A stretch of 38,291 bases of DNA. Origin: Winogradskyella sp. (GTDB taxonomy: Bacteria; Bacteroidota; Bacteroidia; Flavobacteriales; Flavobacteriaceae). A program made the position numbers and the translations under genes. The stretch lies in NCBI GenBank assembly GCA_013002225.1, contig JABDKL010000065.1, positions 1 through 38,291 on the forward strand, written 5' to 3'. The notes under the pieces were generated by a model. It saw only the letters and a program-made list of their open reading frames with translations, made no database searches and was not told the origin of the DNA. Shown here in pieces: positions 7,306-16,118 of this stretch. Positions within the stretch are counted from its first letter, which is position 1, and each line of letters begins with the position of its first letter.

Positions 7306-8232
7306 ATGAGTGACCTATTAGTTGCTAATTCCGTATCTAAAAACTTCGGAAAATTTAGAGCACTAAATCAAGTTTCCATTGCTGTACCAAAAGGCAGTAT
7401 TTTCGGGCTGTTAGGTCCTAATGGAGCTGGTAAAACAACGCTAATACGTATTATTAATCAAATTACCATGCCAGATGAAGGAACTGTGTTACTCGATGGA
7501 CATGATTTGAAGCCAGAACATATAAGAGATATTGGATATTTGCCGGAAGAACGCGGTTTGTATAAAACCATGAAAGTAGGTGAGCAATGTTTATATTTAG
7601 CTCAGTTAAAAGGGTTAAGCAAATCTGAAGCTAAACGCAGATTAAAATATTGGTTCGATAAATTAGAAATTGGTGACTGGTGGAATAAAAAAATACAAGA
7701 ACTTAGTAAGGGTCAGGCTCAAAAAATTCAGTTTGTAGTAACTGTATTACACAAACCAAAATTATTAATTTTTGATGAGCCCTTCTCGGGTTTTGATCCT
7801 ATAAATGCCAACTTAATAAAGGATGAAATTCTACAATTAAGAGAGGAAGGAGCTACTGTAATCTTTTCAACCCATCGTATGGAATCTGTTGAAGAATTAT
7901 GTGACCATATCGCACTTATCCATAAATCTAATAAAATTTTAGACGGAAAACTTAACGACATTAAAGCGCAGTTTAAAACCAACACATTTGAAGTTGGTTT
8001 GCAATCTAATAATAGCGAAACGGTTGTGGCAGATATTGAAAATAGGTTTGAGGTGCTGCCTGCAACATTTAGAAATTTACATGATGATATAAAATTAAAC
8101 GTTAAAATTGATAAAGACACTTCACCAAATGATCTGTTGTCGTTTTTAACTTCTAAGGCCGAAGTTCATCACTTTGTAGAGGTTATTCCATCCGCAAACG
8201 ATATTTTTATTCAAACTGTAAAAAATAACTAA
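7306..8232 (+). CDS. ABC transporter ATP-binding protein (NatA-like)
   Basis: The 308-residue ATPase subunit of an ABC-2-type exporter. Walker A GPNGAGKT is at 37-44, the signature LSKGQ at 133-137, Walker B LLIFDE at 153-158 and the H-loop STHR around H190. The C-terminal ~90 residues (DIKAQFKTNTFEVGLQ onward) correspond to DUF4162, common after NatA-like ATPases. The permease starts two bases after its stop, so the pair is certainly one unit. The transported substrate is unknown; Na+ is the textbook NatAB substrate but cannot be inferred here. It is the first gene of a probable seven-gene operon. Confidence 0.92.
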   Translation: MSDLLVANSVSKNFGKFRALNQVSIAVPKGSIFGLLGPNGAGKTTLIRIINQITMPDEGTVLLDGHDLKPEHIRDIGYLPEERGLYKTMKVGEQCLYLAQLKGLSKSEAKRRLKYWFDKLEIGDWWNKKIQELSKGQAQKIQFVVTVLHKPKLLIFDEPFSGFDPINANLIKDEILQLREEGATVIFSTHRMESVEELCDHIALIHKSNKILDGKLNDIKAQFKTNTFEVGLQSNNSETVVADIENRFEVLPATFRNLHDDIKLNVKIDKDTSPNDLLSFLTSKAEVHHFVEVIPSANDIFIQTVKNN

Positions 8233-8234
8233 TA

Positions 8235-9548
8235 ATGAATCATCTTCCCCTCATTATAAAAAGAGAATATCTTACAAAGGTTAAGAATAAATCATTTATA
8301 ATTATGACCTTTTTAAGTCCTCTGATTATGATTGCGTTAATTGCCGTTGTAGCCTATTTATCACAATTAAATAACGATAAACAACGCACAATTTCCATAC
8401 TTGATGAATCTGGCTACCTTAAAGAGGTTTTTAAAAATACTGAAAACACAGTTTATACAAATTTAAGTGGGCTAAGCTTAGAAGATGCTATCGCACTTGT
8501 AAAAGAAAAAGAAGACTATGGTTTATTACACATTGCAAGCGTAGACTCCTTAGACGAGGTTTCTAATAACGTTAAGTTTTATTCAGAGGAATCGCCCTCT
8601 CTTTCAATCATATCAAGCTTAGAAACTAAAATCGAAAAAAAATTACAGGATATAAAATTAGAAAGAGATGGTGTTAGCTTATTAAAAATTGAAGCTTCAA
8701 AAACGAGTATTATTATTGCTCAAGAAAGTTTTGACGGTGAAAAAAGCTCAAAAATAGATAACGTAATAAAGCTTGCATTTGGTGGGATAGCAGGTTATTT
8801 GTTATTCATGTTTATCATTATTTACGGTAACATGATAATGCGAAGTGTTATAGAAGAAAAAACCAGTAGAATTATAGAGGTTATAATATCGTCAGTAAAG
8901 CCAATACAATTAATGTTAGGTAAAATAATTGGTACATCCTTAGCGGGCGTTACCCAATTTGCAATTTGGGTTATTTTGGGAGGCGTATTGCTCACTGTCG
9001 TTTCTGCAATTTTTGGAATAGATATGACACAGGTTCAGAGCCCACAACAAGAAATGGTCAATCAGGCCATGCAGGCAGATGGAGCTCAGGCCTTTGCAGA
9101 AAATATTTTTATAGGAATTAGTAATTTGCCCATAATCAACCTTATAGTAGCATTTATATTCTTCTTTATTGGTGGTTATTTACTGTATAGCTCCTTGTAT
9201 GCTGCAATTGGTGCAGCTGTAGATAATGAAACTGATACGCAACAATTTATGTTGCCAATCCTTATGCCACTGATTTTAGCAGTATATGTTGGGGTTTTTA
9301 CGGTGATAGAAGATCCTCATGGTACTGTATCTACGGTCTTTTCATTTATACCTTTAACCTCACCTGTTGTTATGCTTATGCGTATACCTTTTGGTGTGCC
9401 TCTATGGCAGCAAGGACTATCTTTAGTATTGTTAATCAGTACATTTATGTTAGCTGTTTGGTTTGCAGCAAAAATTTATCGCGTTGGTATTTTAATGTAT
9501 GGTAAAAAACCAACCTACAAGGAATTGTTTAAATGGCTTAAATATTAA
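8235..9548 (+). CDS. ABC-2-type transporter permease (NatB-like)
   Basis: A 437-residue membrane subunit partnering the preceding ATPase. The first membrane helix (about 22-42) follows the coupling segment IIKREYLTKVKNKSFIIMTF typical of ABC-2 permeases. A large extracytoplasmic domain (about 43-175) then precedes five or so membrane helices, including the YGNMIMRSVIEEKTSRIIEV stretch that marks the family. The C-terminus is basic and cytoplasmic (YGKKPTYKELFKWLKY). The stop codon directly abuts the start of the MscS gene. Confidence 0.9.
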   Translation: MNHLPLIIKREYLTKVKNKSFIIMTFLSPLIMIALIAVVAYLSQLNNDKQRTISILDESGYLKEVFKNTENTVYTNLSGLSLEDAIALVKEKEDYGLLHIASVDSLDEVSNNVKFYSEESPSLSIISSLETKIEKKLQDIKLERDGVSLLKIEASKTSIIIAQESFDGEKSSKIDNVIKLAFGGIAGYLLFMFIIIYGNMIMRSVIEEKTSRIIEVIISSVKPIQLMLGKIIGTSLAGVTQFAIWVILGGVLLTVVSAIFGIDMTQVQSPQQEMVNQAMQADGAQAFAENIFIGISNLPIINLIVAFIFFFIGGYLLYSSLYAAIGAAVDNETDTQQFMLPILMPLILAVYVGVFTVIEDPHGTVSTVFSFIPLTSPVVMLMRIPFGVPLWQQGLSLVLLISTFMLAVWFAAKIYRVGILMYGKKPTYKELFKWLKY

Positions 9549-10430
9549 ATGCTAATGCAAGATTTAAGTAAAATAGAGGAAACCATTACAGAAAGTTCTG
9601 CCTGGGAAGCAACAAAAGATTTCTTAAGTCAGCATATAGATTTTGGTCAGGATATTAGCATATCATTTTTCGATATTATAATAGTTATTACTGCTATTTT
9701 TATTACGACCATTATCCTTCGAGTGATGCTTAAAGTGATAACAAGAAACTTACCAGAAGAGGATAAAGGAAAGTTTAACGTTGTATATGGTTATTTTAGA
9801 TGGTTAGTCTATTTAATTATATTTCTAATTACGTTACATAGTGTAGGCGTTAACGTTACAGCAGTTTTTGCAGCATCTGCAGCGTTGCTTATAGGTATTG
9901 GTCTAGCGCTTCAGACCTTATTTCAAGATATAATTTCTGGTGTTTTTATTCTAGTGGATCAAACAGTTCATGTGGGCGACATTATTGAAATAGATAATAA
10001 AATTGGTCGGGTAGAGGAGATTAAATTAAGAACTACTAGGGCCGTTACAATTGATAATAAAGTTTTAATTATTCCAAACCACCTCTACTTAACTAATACA
10101 TTGTATAACTGGACGCAAAACGGAACTTTGACACGTGAGAGCGTAGAAGTTGGAGTGTCCTATGGTAGTGATGTTCAACTAGTAAAGAAACTGCTGTTAC
10201 AAGCAGCAAGTACCCACGAAGATGTAATCTCTGAACCAGAACCTATTGTCTTATTTACTAATTTTGGAGATAGTTCTTTAGATTTTAAAATTGTTTTTAC
10301 GTTAGCGGATAGTTTTAAAGCACAATTTCCTAAGAGTGATATACGTTTTGAAATTGATAGGCTCTTCAGAGAGAACAATGTAGCTATACCTTTCCCACAA
10401 CGTGACATTCATATTATAGAGAAAAAATAG
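9549..10430 (+). CDS. Small-conductance mechanosensitive channel (MscS family)
   Basis: A 293-residue inner-membrane channel that would open under membrane tension in hypo-osmotic shock. Three membrane helices are predicted (about 41-63, 80-100 and 105-137). The third contains the pore-lining, Gly/Ala-patterned LLIGIGLALQTLFQDIISGV. The beta domain follows with VHVGDIIEI, GRVEEIKLRTT and VLIIPNHLYLT, all typical. It starts with no gap after the ABC permease; a second ATG six bases further in is an alternative start. Confidence 0.93.
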   Translation: MLMQDLSKIEETITESSAWEATKDFLSQHIDFGQDISISFFDIIIVITAIFITTIILRVMLKVITRNLPEEDKGKFNVVYGYFRWLVYLIIFLITLHSVGVNVTAVFAASAALLIGIGLALQTLFQDIISGVFILVDQTVHVGDIIEIDNKIGRVEEIKLRTTRAVTIDNKVLIIPNHLYLTNTLYNWTQNGTLTRESVEVGVSYGSDVQLVKKLLLQAASTHEDVISEPEPIVLFTNFGDSSLDFKIVFTLADSFKAQFPKSDIRFEIDRLFRENNVAIPFPQRDIHIIEKK

Positions 10431-10436
10431 TTGTAT

Positions 10437-11327
10437 ATGATTTTACACCTGCGGAAATACAGATTCTTACTAGTTGTATTTTCTATGTTTTATTTTAATG
10501 CTGCCGAAGCACAATTGACAGACCTGGCAAGACTAGAATATTCATTCATTCCAAAATCAAAATCCGAAGATCAATACACGCGTTTACGAGCCCTTTTTAA
10601 TTATCCCATTGAAACGAGCGAGGATAGTTATTTTATTGTAGGTGGCGAATATAATAGAGTAATACTAAATTTAGAAGACAGCTATCCTTTTGATACATCA
10701 TTATTAGAGACTGTTAATATTATAGACCTAAACATTGGCTATACCTTTAAAACTAGTGAAAAATGGCGCCTGGGATTTAAAATTTCACCTCGGATAGCCT
10801 CAACCTTAACGCAATCCATAACACAGGATGATATTTTTATTAATGGTGGTGTTTTTGCTATTAACGACAGATCAAAAGACGAAAGCGCCAAGCGTCCTTA
10901 CAGATTAATTTTAGGACTTACCTATAATACTACAACGGGCCTGCCTATACCCTTACCTTTTGTAAGCTATGAGCGACGAATTAATGAAATGTGGTCCTTT
11001 GCTCTGGGTGTGCCTAAAACCAATGTAAAGCATTACGTTAACAAAAAAAATACGTTGCAGGCATTCGCCAGTGTGGATGGTTATTTCGCCCATTTGCAGG
11101 AACCATCTTTGGTTTTAGGTAAACAAGTCGATAACATATCACTTTCTGTTGTAGTTGGTGGATTGGGTTATGAATATAAAATAAGTAAATATTTGTATGC
11201 GTATATTTATACAGGATATACCGTAAGATTAAATAATGTCCTTAGAGACGAAAATAGAAATGAAGTGTTCAATCTAGATAATTTAAATGCATTTTATCTT
11301 AGAACAGGATTAAAAGTAAAAATATAG
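10437..11327 (+). CDS. DUF6268-type outer-membrane beta-barrel protein
   Basis: A 296-residue exported protein. The signal peptide (FLLVVFSMFYFNAAEA, cut before Q) is followed by alternating beta strands rich in Tyr, Phe and Leu, and the chain ends in an amphipathic strand (FYLRTGLKVKI), as in an outer-membrane barrel. The overall pattern (ARLEYSFIPKSKSEDQYTR near the N-terminus) resembles DUF6268. Function is unknown. A TTG at 10431 is in frame directly after the MscS stop, but the ATG at 10437 is the more plausible start. The next gene begins two bases after its stop. Confidence 0.75.
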   Translation: MILHLRKYRFLLVVFSMFYFNAAEAQLTDLARLEYSFIPKSKSEDQYTRLRALFNYPIETSEDSYFIVGGEYNRVILNLEDSYPFDTSLLETVNIIDLNIGYTFKTSEKWRLGFKISPRIASTLTQSITQDDIFINGGVFAINDRSKDESAKRPYRLILGLTYNTTTGLPIPLPFVSYERRINEMWSFALGVPKTNVKHYVNKKNTLQAFASVDGYFAHLQEPSLVLGKQVDNISLSVVVGGLGYEYKISKYLYAYIYTGYTVRLNNVLRDENRNEVFNLDNLNAFYLRTGLKVKI

Positions 11328-11329
11328 AG

Positions 11330-12493
11330 ATGTCAAAAATTTTAATAATAGAAGATGAAGCTGCAATTAGACGAGTTTTGGTTAAGATTCTAACAGAAGA
11401 GAGTGATACCTACCAAGTTGAAGAAGCAGAAAACGGTTTAATTGGTATTGAAAAAATTAAAAAGGACGATTACGATCTAGTTTTATGTGACATCAAAATG
11501 CCGAAGATGGATGGTGTAGAGGTTTTGGAGGCTGTTAAAAAAATAAAGCCGGAAACTCCGATGGTTATGATTTCTGGTCATGGCGATTTAGATACTGCAG
11601 TAAATACAATGCGTTTAGGTGCCTTCGACTATATTTCAAAACCACCAGATTTAAATAGACTATTAAATACAGTTCGTATTGCTCTGGATCGAAAGGAGCT
11701 CGTGGTAGAGAACAAAATGCTAAAGAAAAAGGTTAGCAAGAACTATCAGATGATTGGTGAAAGTGATGGTATTGAACGCATCAAGAATATGATAGATAAA
11801 GTTGCACCTACAGATGCACGAGTTTTGATTACCGGTCCAAACGGAACCGGGAAGGAGCTTGTTGCGCATTGGTTGCATCAAAAAAGCGAACGCTCAAAAG
11901 GTCCGATGATAGAGGTTAATTGTGCGGCAATCCCGTCAGAGCTAATCGAGAGTGAATTATTTGGACACGTTAAAGGCGCCTTTACATCTGCCGCAAAGGA
12001 CAGAGCTGGTAAATTCGAAGCTGCAAATGGAGGAACAATCTTCCTAGATGAAATTGGAGATATGAGCTTGTCTGCTCAAGCTAAAGTCCTAAGAGCATTA
12101 CAAGAAAGTCGCATACAGCGTGTAGGTAGCGATAAGGACATTAAGGTTAATGTTAGGGTAGTCGCTGCAACAAATAAAAATCTTAAAAAAGAAATTGAAG
12201 ATGGTAAATTCCGGGAAGATCTGTATCACCGATTAGCGGTTATTTTAATCGAAGTCCCGGCTTTAAATGATAGGCGTGAAGATATTCCCTTACTTATCAA
12301 TTATTTTGCTAATAAAATTTCTAACGAGCAAGGAACTGCAGAAAAAACATTTTCATCAAAGGCGGTAAAACTTTTACAGAACTATGATTGGACAGGGAAC
12401 ATTCGAGAGCTAAGAAATGTTATTGAGCGTCTAATTATATTAGGAGGTAAAGAGGTAAGTGAGAGTGATGTAAAGGCTTTTGCTTCAAAATAA
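11330..12493 (+). CDS. NtrC-like response regulator (receiver + AAA+ domain) lacking a DNA-binding domain
   Basis: A 387-residue protein. The receiver domain (1-120) has acidic E8/D9, phospho-acceptor D54 and K104. The sigma-54-type AAA+ domain has Walker A GPNGTGKE (169-176) and Walker B GGTIFLDE (234-241). Two features are odd. The sigma-54-contacting loop reads GAFTSA (216-221), where bacterial enhancer-binding proteins have GAFTGA. The chain also ends right after the AAA+ lid ([17 protein letters not shown], then 13 residues), with no Fis-type helix-turn-helix. Similar short forms are, from memory, widespread in flavobacteria. No histidine kinase is adjacent. Confidence 0.93.
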   Translation: MSKILIIEDEAAIRRVLVKILTEESDTYQVEEAENGLIGIEKIKKDDYDLVLCDIKMPKMDGVEVLEAVKKIKPETPMVMISGHGDLDTAVNTMRLGAFDYISKPPDLNRLLNTVRIALDRKELVVENKMLKKKVSKNYQMIGESDGIERIKNMIDKVAPTDARVLITGPNGTGKELVAHWLHQKSERSKGPMIEVNCAAIPSELIESELFGHVKGAFTSAAKDRAGKFEAANGGTIFLDEIGDMSLSAQAKVLRALQESRIQRVGSDKDIKVNVRVVAATNKNLKKEIEDGKFREDLYHRLAVILIEVPALNDRREDIPLLINYFANKISNEQGTAEKTFSSKAVKLLQNYDWTGNIRELRNVIERLIILGGKEVSESDVKAFASK

Positions 12494-12505
12494 AACATTT
12501 TTATT

Positions 12506-13387
12506 ATGAATGATATCGACATTAAAGACTTCAAAATTACTTCACAGATTAACATTGAAGATTTACCAACTCAATACAATTTAAATGCTCCGAAGAAAGA
12601 CATTGAAAAGGCATTGAGAGGGGTCAGCGAAGATTTGGCAGACATTCAGAATACCATGTATGCCCATGGTAAATACGCTGTTTTGATGTGTATTCAAGGT
12701 ATGGATACTGCTGGAAAAGATAGTTTAATAAGAGAAGTCTTTAAAGAGTTTAATGTAAGAGGTATCGTTGCTCATAGTTTTAAAAAGCCGACAGATCAGG
12801 AGTTAAAACACGACTATTTATGGAGACATTATATTGCCTTGCCAGCGCGTGGTAAATTTGGGATTTTTAATAGAACCCATTATGAAAATGTCTTAGTGAC
12901 TCGGGTACATCCTGAGTACTTGATGTACGAAAACATGCCCGATATAAGTAGTATCGATGACGTAGATGAGGCCTTTTGGGAAAGACGCTTTGAGGAAATT
13001 AATAATTTTGAAAAACACATAGCCTCGAACGGAACCATCGTCTTCAAATTTTTTCTTAATCTATCTAAAGCCGAACAAAAAAATAGATTATTAAGACGTC
13101 TTAATAAACCAAATAAACATTGGAAATTCTCACCAGACGATTTAAAGGAGCGAAAACTTTGGGACACCTATCAAGATTGCTACGAAGATGCACTTAACAA
13201 AACCTCTAAACCACATGCGCCATGGTTTAATATTCCTGCAGATGATAAACCGACTGCTCGTTATATTGTAGCCAAAATTCTTTATGACATCTTAAAAACC
13301 TATACAGATATAAAAGAACCAGAATTGCCTGCAAAAAATAAGGCAAACATAGATTTGTATAAACAACAATTAGAAAATGAAAAATAA
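12506..13387 (+). CDS. PPK2-family polyphosphate kinase
   Basis: A 293-residue enzyme that transfers phosphate between polyphosphate and nucleotides. Visible motifs are the P-loop GMDTAGKDS (about 70-78), the adjacent LIREVFKEFNVRG, the substrate lysine/arginine region HDYLWRHYIALPARGKFGIFNRTHYENVLVTRVHPE (described by its key residues W, R, P and the NR-HYE motif), a basic lid with RLLRRLNKPNKHWKF, and APWFNIPADDKPTARYIVA. It resembles the polyphosphate:nucleotide phosphotransferase group (TIGR03709-like). The preferred nucleotide cannot be decided here. Its last 11 bases overlap the next gene. Confidence 0.9.
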   Translation: MNDIDIKDFKITSQINIEDLPTQYNLNAPKKDIEKALRGVSEDLADIQNTMYAHGKYAVLMCIQGMDTAGKDSLIREVFKEFNVRGIVAHSFKKPTDQELKHDYLWRHYIALPARGKFGIFNRTHYENVLVTRVHPEYLMYENMPDISSIDDVDEAFWERRFEEINNFEKHIASNGTIVFKFFLNLSKAEQKNRLLRRLNKPNKHWKFSPDDLKERKLWDTYQDCYEDALNKTSKPHAPWFNIPADDKPTARYIVAKILYDILKTYTDIKEPELPAKNKANIDLYKQQLENEK

Positions 13388-14780
13388 CATACTCACTATA
13401 ACTTTATGTTTAGCTTTTACCTTCAGTTTTTCTCAGACTGATGAAGAAACTCTAAAATCGATTTATAAGACCTCATTAACCAATGGAATGAGCTACCAAT
13501 GGTTAGACCATTTGTCTAACAATATCGGAGGTCGTTTATCGGGTTCTAAAAATGCAGAACTTGCTGTTGATTATACCAAAGCCGAACTCGAAAAACTAGG
13601 ACTAGATAAGGTTTGGTTACAACCTGTCATGGTGCCAAAATGGGAAAGAGGTGAGAAGGAATTGGCTTATATAAACACTGATGGTAAAATTAAGAAAGTT
13701 AATATTTGTGCTTTAGGTGGTTCACTTGCAACTCCAGAAAAAGGAATTACCGCAGAGGTAGTTGAGGTTACCGACTTTGAAGAATTGGAAGCCTTGGGGA
13801 AAGAAAAAATTAAAGGTAAAATTGTGTTTTATAACAGACCCATGCAAGCGGATCTCATAAATACTTTTAATGCCTATGGCGGTTGTGTAAACCAACGATA
13901 TGCAGGTGCTATGGAAGCCGGGAAATATGGTGCTGTTGGTGTAATTGTACGATCTATGAATTTACGGCAGGACGATTATCCGCATACGGGCAGTATGAGT
14001 TATGGAGACTTACCAATAGAAAATCGAATTCCGTCTGCAGCAATTAGTACTAATGACGCCAACGTATTAAGTGAGGCTTTGAAAAAAGATAAGAATTTAA
14101 ATTTTTATTTTAAGCAAAGCTGTCAACAATTTGACGATGTACAATCATATAATGTTATAGGCGAAATTACAGGAAGTGCATTTCCAAATGAATATATCAT
14201 TGTCGGAGGCCATTTAGATTCTTGGGATCTAGGAGATGGCGCTCATGATGATGGTGCTGGAGTGGTACAATCAATGGATGTGTTAAGGTTATTAAAAGAA
14301 AGTGGTATTACACCAAAACGAAGTATAAGAGTTGTATTGTTTATGAATGAAGAAAATGGATTGCGTGGTGCCACAGAATATGCGAAAATTGCGGAAGCGA
14401 AAAATGAAAACCACATTTTTGCATTAGAAAGTGACTCTGGAGGATTCACGCCAAGAGGGTTTTCTTTTGCCACCAATGCTACTAATTTTAAACAAGTTTT
14501 AGCCTGGAAGCCATTATTTAAGCCTTATTTAATTCATTATTTTGAACAAGGTGGAAGTGGTGCTGATGTGGGCCCATTAAAATCAGAGACCAATGTACTG
14601 GCTGGTTTACGTCCAGATTCTCAACGATATTTCGACCACCATCATGCTTCTAATGATACTTTTGAACATGTTAATAAAAGAGAATTGGAGTTAGGTGCAG
14701 CGACAATGACCAGTTTGGTTTATTTATATGATAAATATGGTGTAAACCCTGTACCAGAACAACAACAAATCAAGGATTAG
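13377..14780 (+). CDS. Secreted M28-family metallopeptidase
   Basis: A 467-residue zinc aminopeptidase/carboxypeptidase-like protein exported by the signal peptide ILTITLCLAFTFSFS. A PA-domain-like insert (about 110-255) precedes the catalytic part. The two-zinc ligand set is present: H279 in GGHLDSWD, bridging D291 in HDDGAGV, the catalytic/ligand Glu pair at 325-326 in MNEENG, D353 in LESDSGG, and a His in DHHHASNDT (about 421-423). It overlaps the PPK2 gene by 11 bases, implying coupled translation, and closes the operon. Substrate specificity is unknown. Confidence 0.92.
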   Translation: MKNNILTITLCLAFTFSFSQTDEETLKSIYKTSLTNGMSYQWLDHLSNNIGGRLSGSKNAELAVDYTKAELEKLGLDKVWLQPVMVPKWERGEKELAYINTDGKIKKVNICALGGSLATPEKGITAEVVEVTDFEELEALGKEKIKGKIVFYNRPMQADLINTFNAYGGCVNQRYAGAMEAGKYGAVGVIVRSMNLRQDDYPHTGSMSYGDLPIENRIPSAAISTNDANVLSEALKKDKNLNFYFKQSCQQFDDVQSYNVIGEITGSAFPNEYIIVGGHLDSWDLGDGAHDDGAGVVQSMDVLRLLKESGITPKRSIRVVLFMNEENGLRGATEYAKIAEAKNENHIFALESDSGGFTPRGFSFATNATNFKQVLAWKPLFKPYLIHYFEQGGSGADVGPLKSETNVLAGLRPDSQRYFDHHHASNDTFEHVNKRELELGAATMTSLVYLYDKYGVNPVPEQQQIKD

Positions 14781-14854
14781 TTTTCTTTATATTCAGAGAA
14801 TCAACTGGTTTTTGCTGTAAATCCTATAGCTTCTTATTTGCTAAGAGCTCTATA

Positions 14855-16042
14855 TTAAAGATAGCTGAGCCACCATTTATCTTTATTATTCAGTTTGTAA
14901 ATCATGTATTTCTTGCAGATAGGGTATAGAATTAAAACGATTATAATCCAAATAATATAAACCGTAAACAGTGAATAGCCATAACCTTTAAGGGCCCCTG
15001 TGCTCATAGTTTCATTATTTAAAATCATTAACTTCCAATCCCGACCTGTTAGCAATAATCCTATAAAAGCTCCAATATGTATCACAAAAATATGAAGTAT
15101 ATAATAGAAAAAAGGTACGCGTCCAAATACCAGTAAAAAGTTGGTAATTTTAGTCTTTATGTTCTCAATAAAATAGAGAAATAATAGAGCAGGTCCTAAG
15201 GTCATTAATATAAAAATTAGTGATGGCGGATATTTTGTTGCGTTAAAAAAAGAGATAATGGTTTTTTCTGTCGATTCTTGGTAAGCCCAAGGTACCAGAT
15301 CACCGTAAACATTAAATCCTCTTAGAATTAAGAAGAGTACAATAGCTGTGAATCCACAATAAAGTAACCATTTTCTTCTTACTTTAAGTGATATTTCTTT
15401 TTTGTAAAGTTGACCAAAACAGTAGCCTAAGCTAATGACACCAATCCATGGTAATACCGGATACGAAAACCAAATGTATCGATTGTTTCCAAGAGCAAAA
15501 CCATTTGATTGGTGAAGAAAATACCAGATTATAGACCCTATACTTTCTCCTTCTCTAACGAATCCATCAAGGGTATTATGTCCTATTATGATAAATAGTC
15601 CAAGGGCAAGAATAACGCGCTTTGGCAAATAAATTAAAAGACCCAGAGCAATCATACAGATGCCAATAGCCCAGATTACTTGTAGGTTAGTGAAACCAAA
15701 ACTAATGTCGAACCACCAGAGAAAATTATTAATAAATATTTCGACAAAAATGAGCCATAAACCACGGGTAATTAAAAATTTTGAGAGTTGCGCTTTTGAT
15801 TTTTTTTGTCCGTACAAAAATGCAGAGGTGCCGGCAAGAAATATAAATACCGGAGCACAAAAATGTGTTATAAATCGTGTGCCAAATAATGCGAAATTTG
15901 TGGATTCCAAATTTTCAGGATAGTTATCAAAAAAAGCATTAATGTGATAGTAATCTCTAACATGGTCTAAAGCCATGATGACCATTACCAGGCCTCTTAG
16001 GATATCGATAGACTCAATTCTGGTGGATTGGAGTGATTTCAT
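14855..16042 (-). CDS. DUF1624 / HGSNAT-like integral membrane protein
   Basis: A 395-residue protein with about ten hydrophobic segments. The N-terminus RIESIDILRGLVMVIMALDHVRDYY is the hallmark of the DUF1624 / heparan-alpha-glucosaminide N-acetyltransferase-like family (membrane acyltransferase superfamily), with the conserved His in LDHVRD. CAPVFIFLAGTSAF and a periplasmic DISFGFTNLQVIWAIG support it. A role in modifying an envelope sugar with an acyl group is plausible but inferred. It is convergent with the M28 peptidase gene and lies just downstream of lysA, separated by a terminator. Confidence 0.85.
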   Translation of the reverse strand: MKSLQSTRIESIDILRGLVMVIMALDHVRDYYHINAFFDNYPENLESTNFALFGTRFITHFCAPVFIFLAGTSAFLYGQKKSKAQLSKFLITRGLWLIFVEIFINNFLWWFDISFGFTNLQVIWAIGICMIALGLLIYLPKRVILALGLFIIIGHNTLDGFVREGESIGSIIWYFLHQSNGFALGNNRYIWFSYPVLPWIGVISLGYCFGQLYKKEISLKVRRKWLLYCGFTAIVLFLILRGFNVYGDLVPWAYQESTEKTIISFFNATKYPPSLIFILMTLGPALLFLYFIENIKTKITNFLLVFGRVPFFYYILHIFVIHIGAFIGLLLTGRDWKLMILNNETMSTGALKGYGYSLFTVYIIWIIIVLILYPICKKYMIYKLNNKDKWWLSYL

Positions 16043-16082
16043 AAGTCCTTATTATAAAAAGACTTGAGGTAATTAAAGGTAT

Positions 16083-16118
16083 AAAAAAAAGCGTTGCTAT
16101 TAACAACGCCTCATTTTT
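16083..16118. terminator. Terminator downstream of lysA
   Basis: Stem GCGTTG (16091-16096) / CAACGC (16104-16109), with A8 on the left (U8 on the minus strand) and a T run on the right. It serves lysA on the minus strand. Confidence 0.82.

Noticed and set aside
14829-14849. Hairpin AGCTTCTTA / TAAGAGCT between the M28 peptidase and DUF1624 genes
   Set aside because: The stem has a bulge and no T tract follows, so I do not call it a terminator, although the two genes are convergent and some 3' structure is expected.
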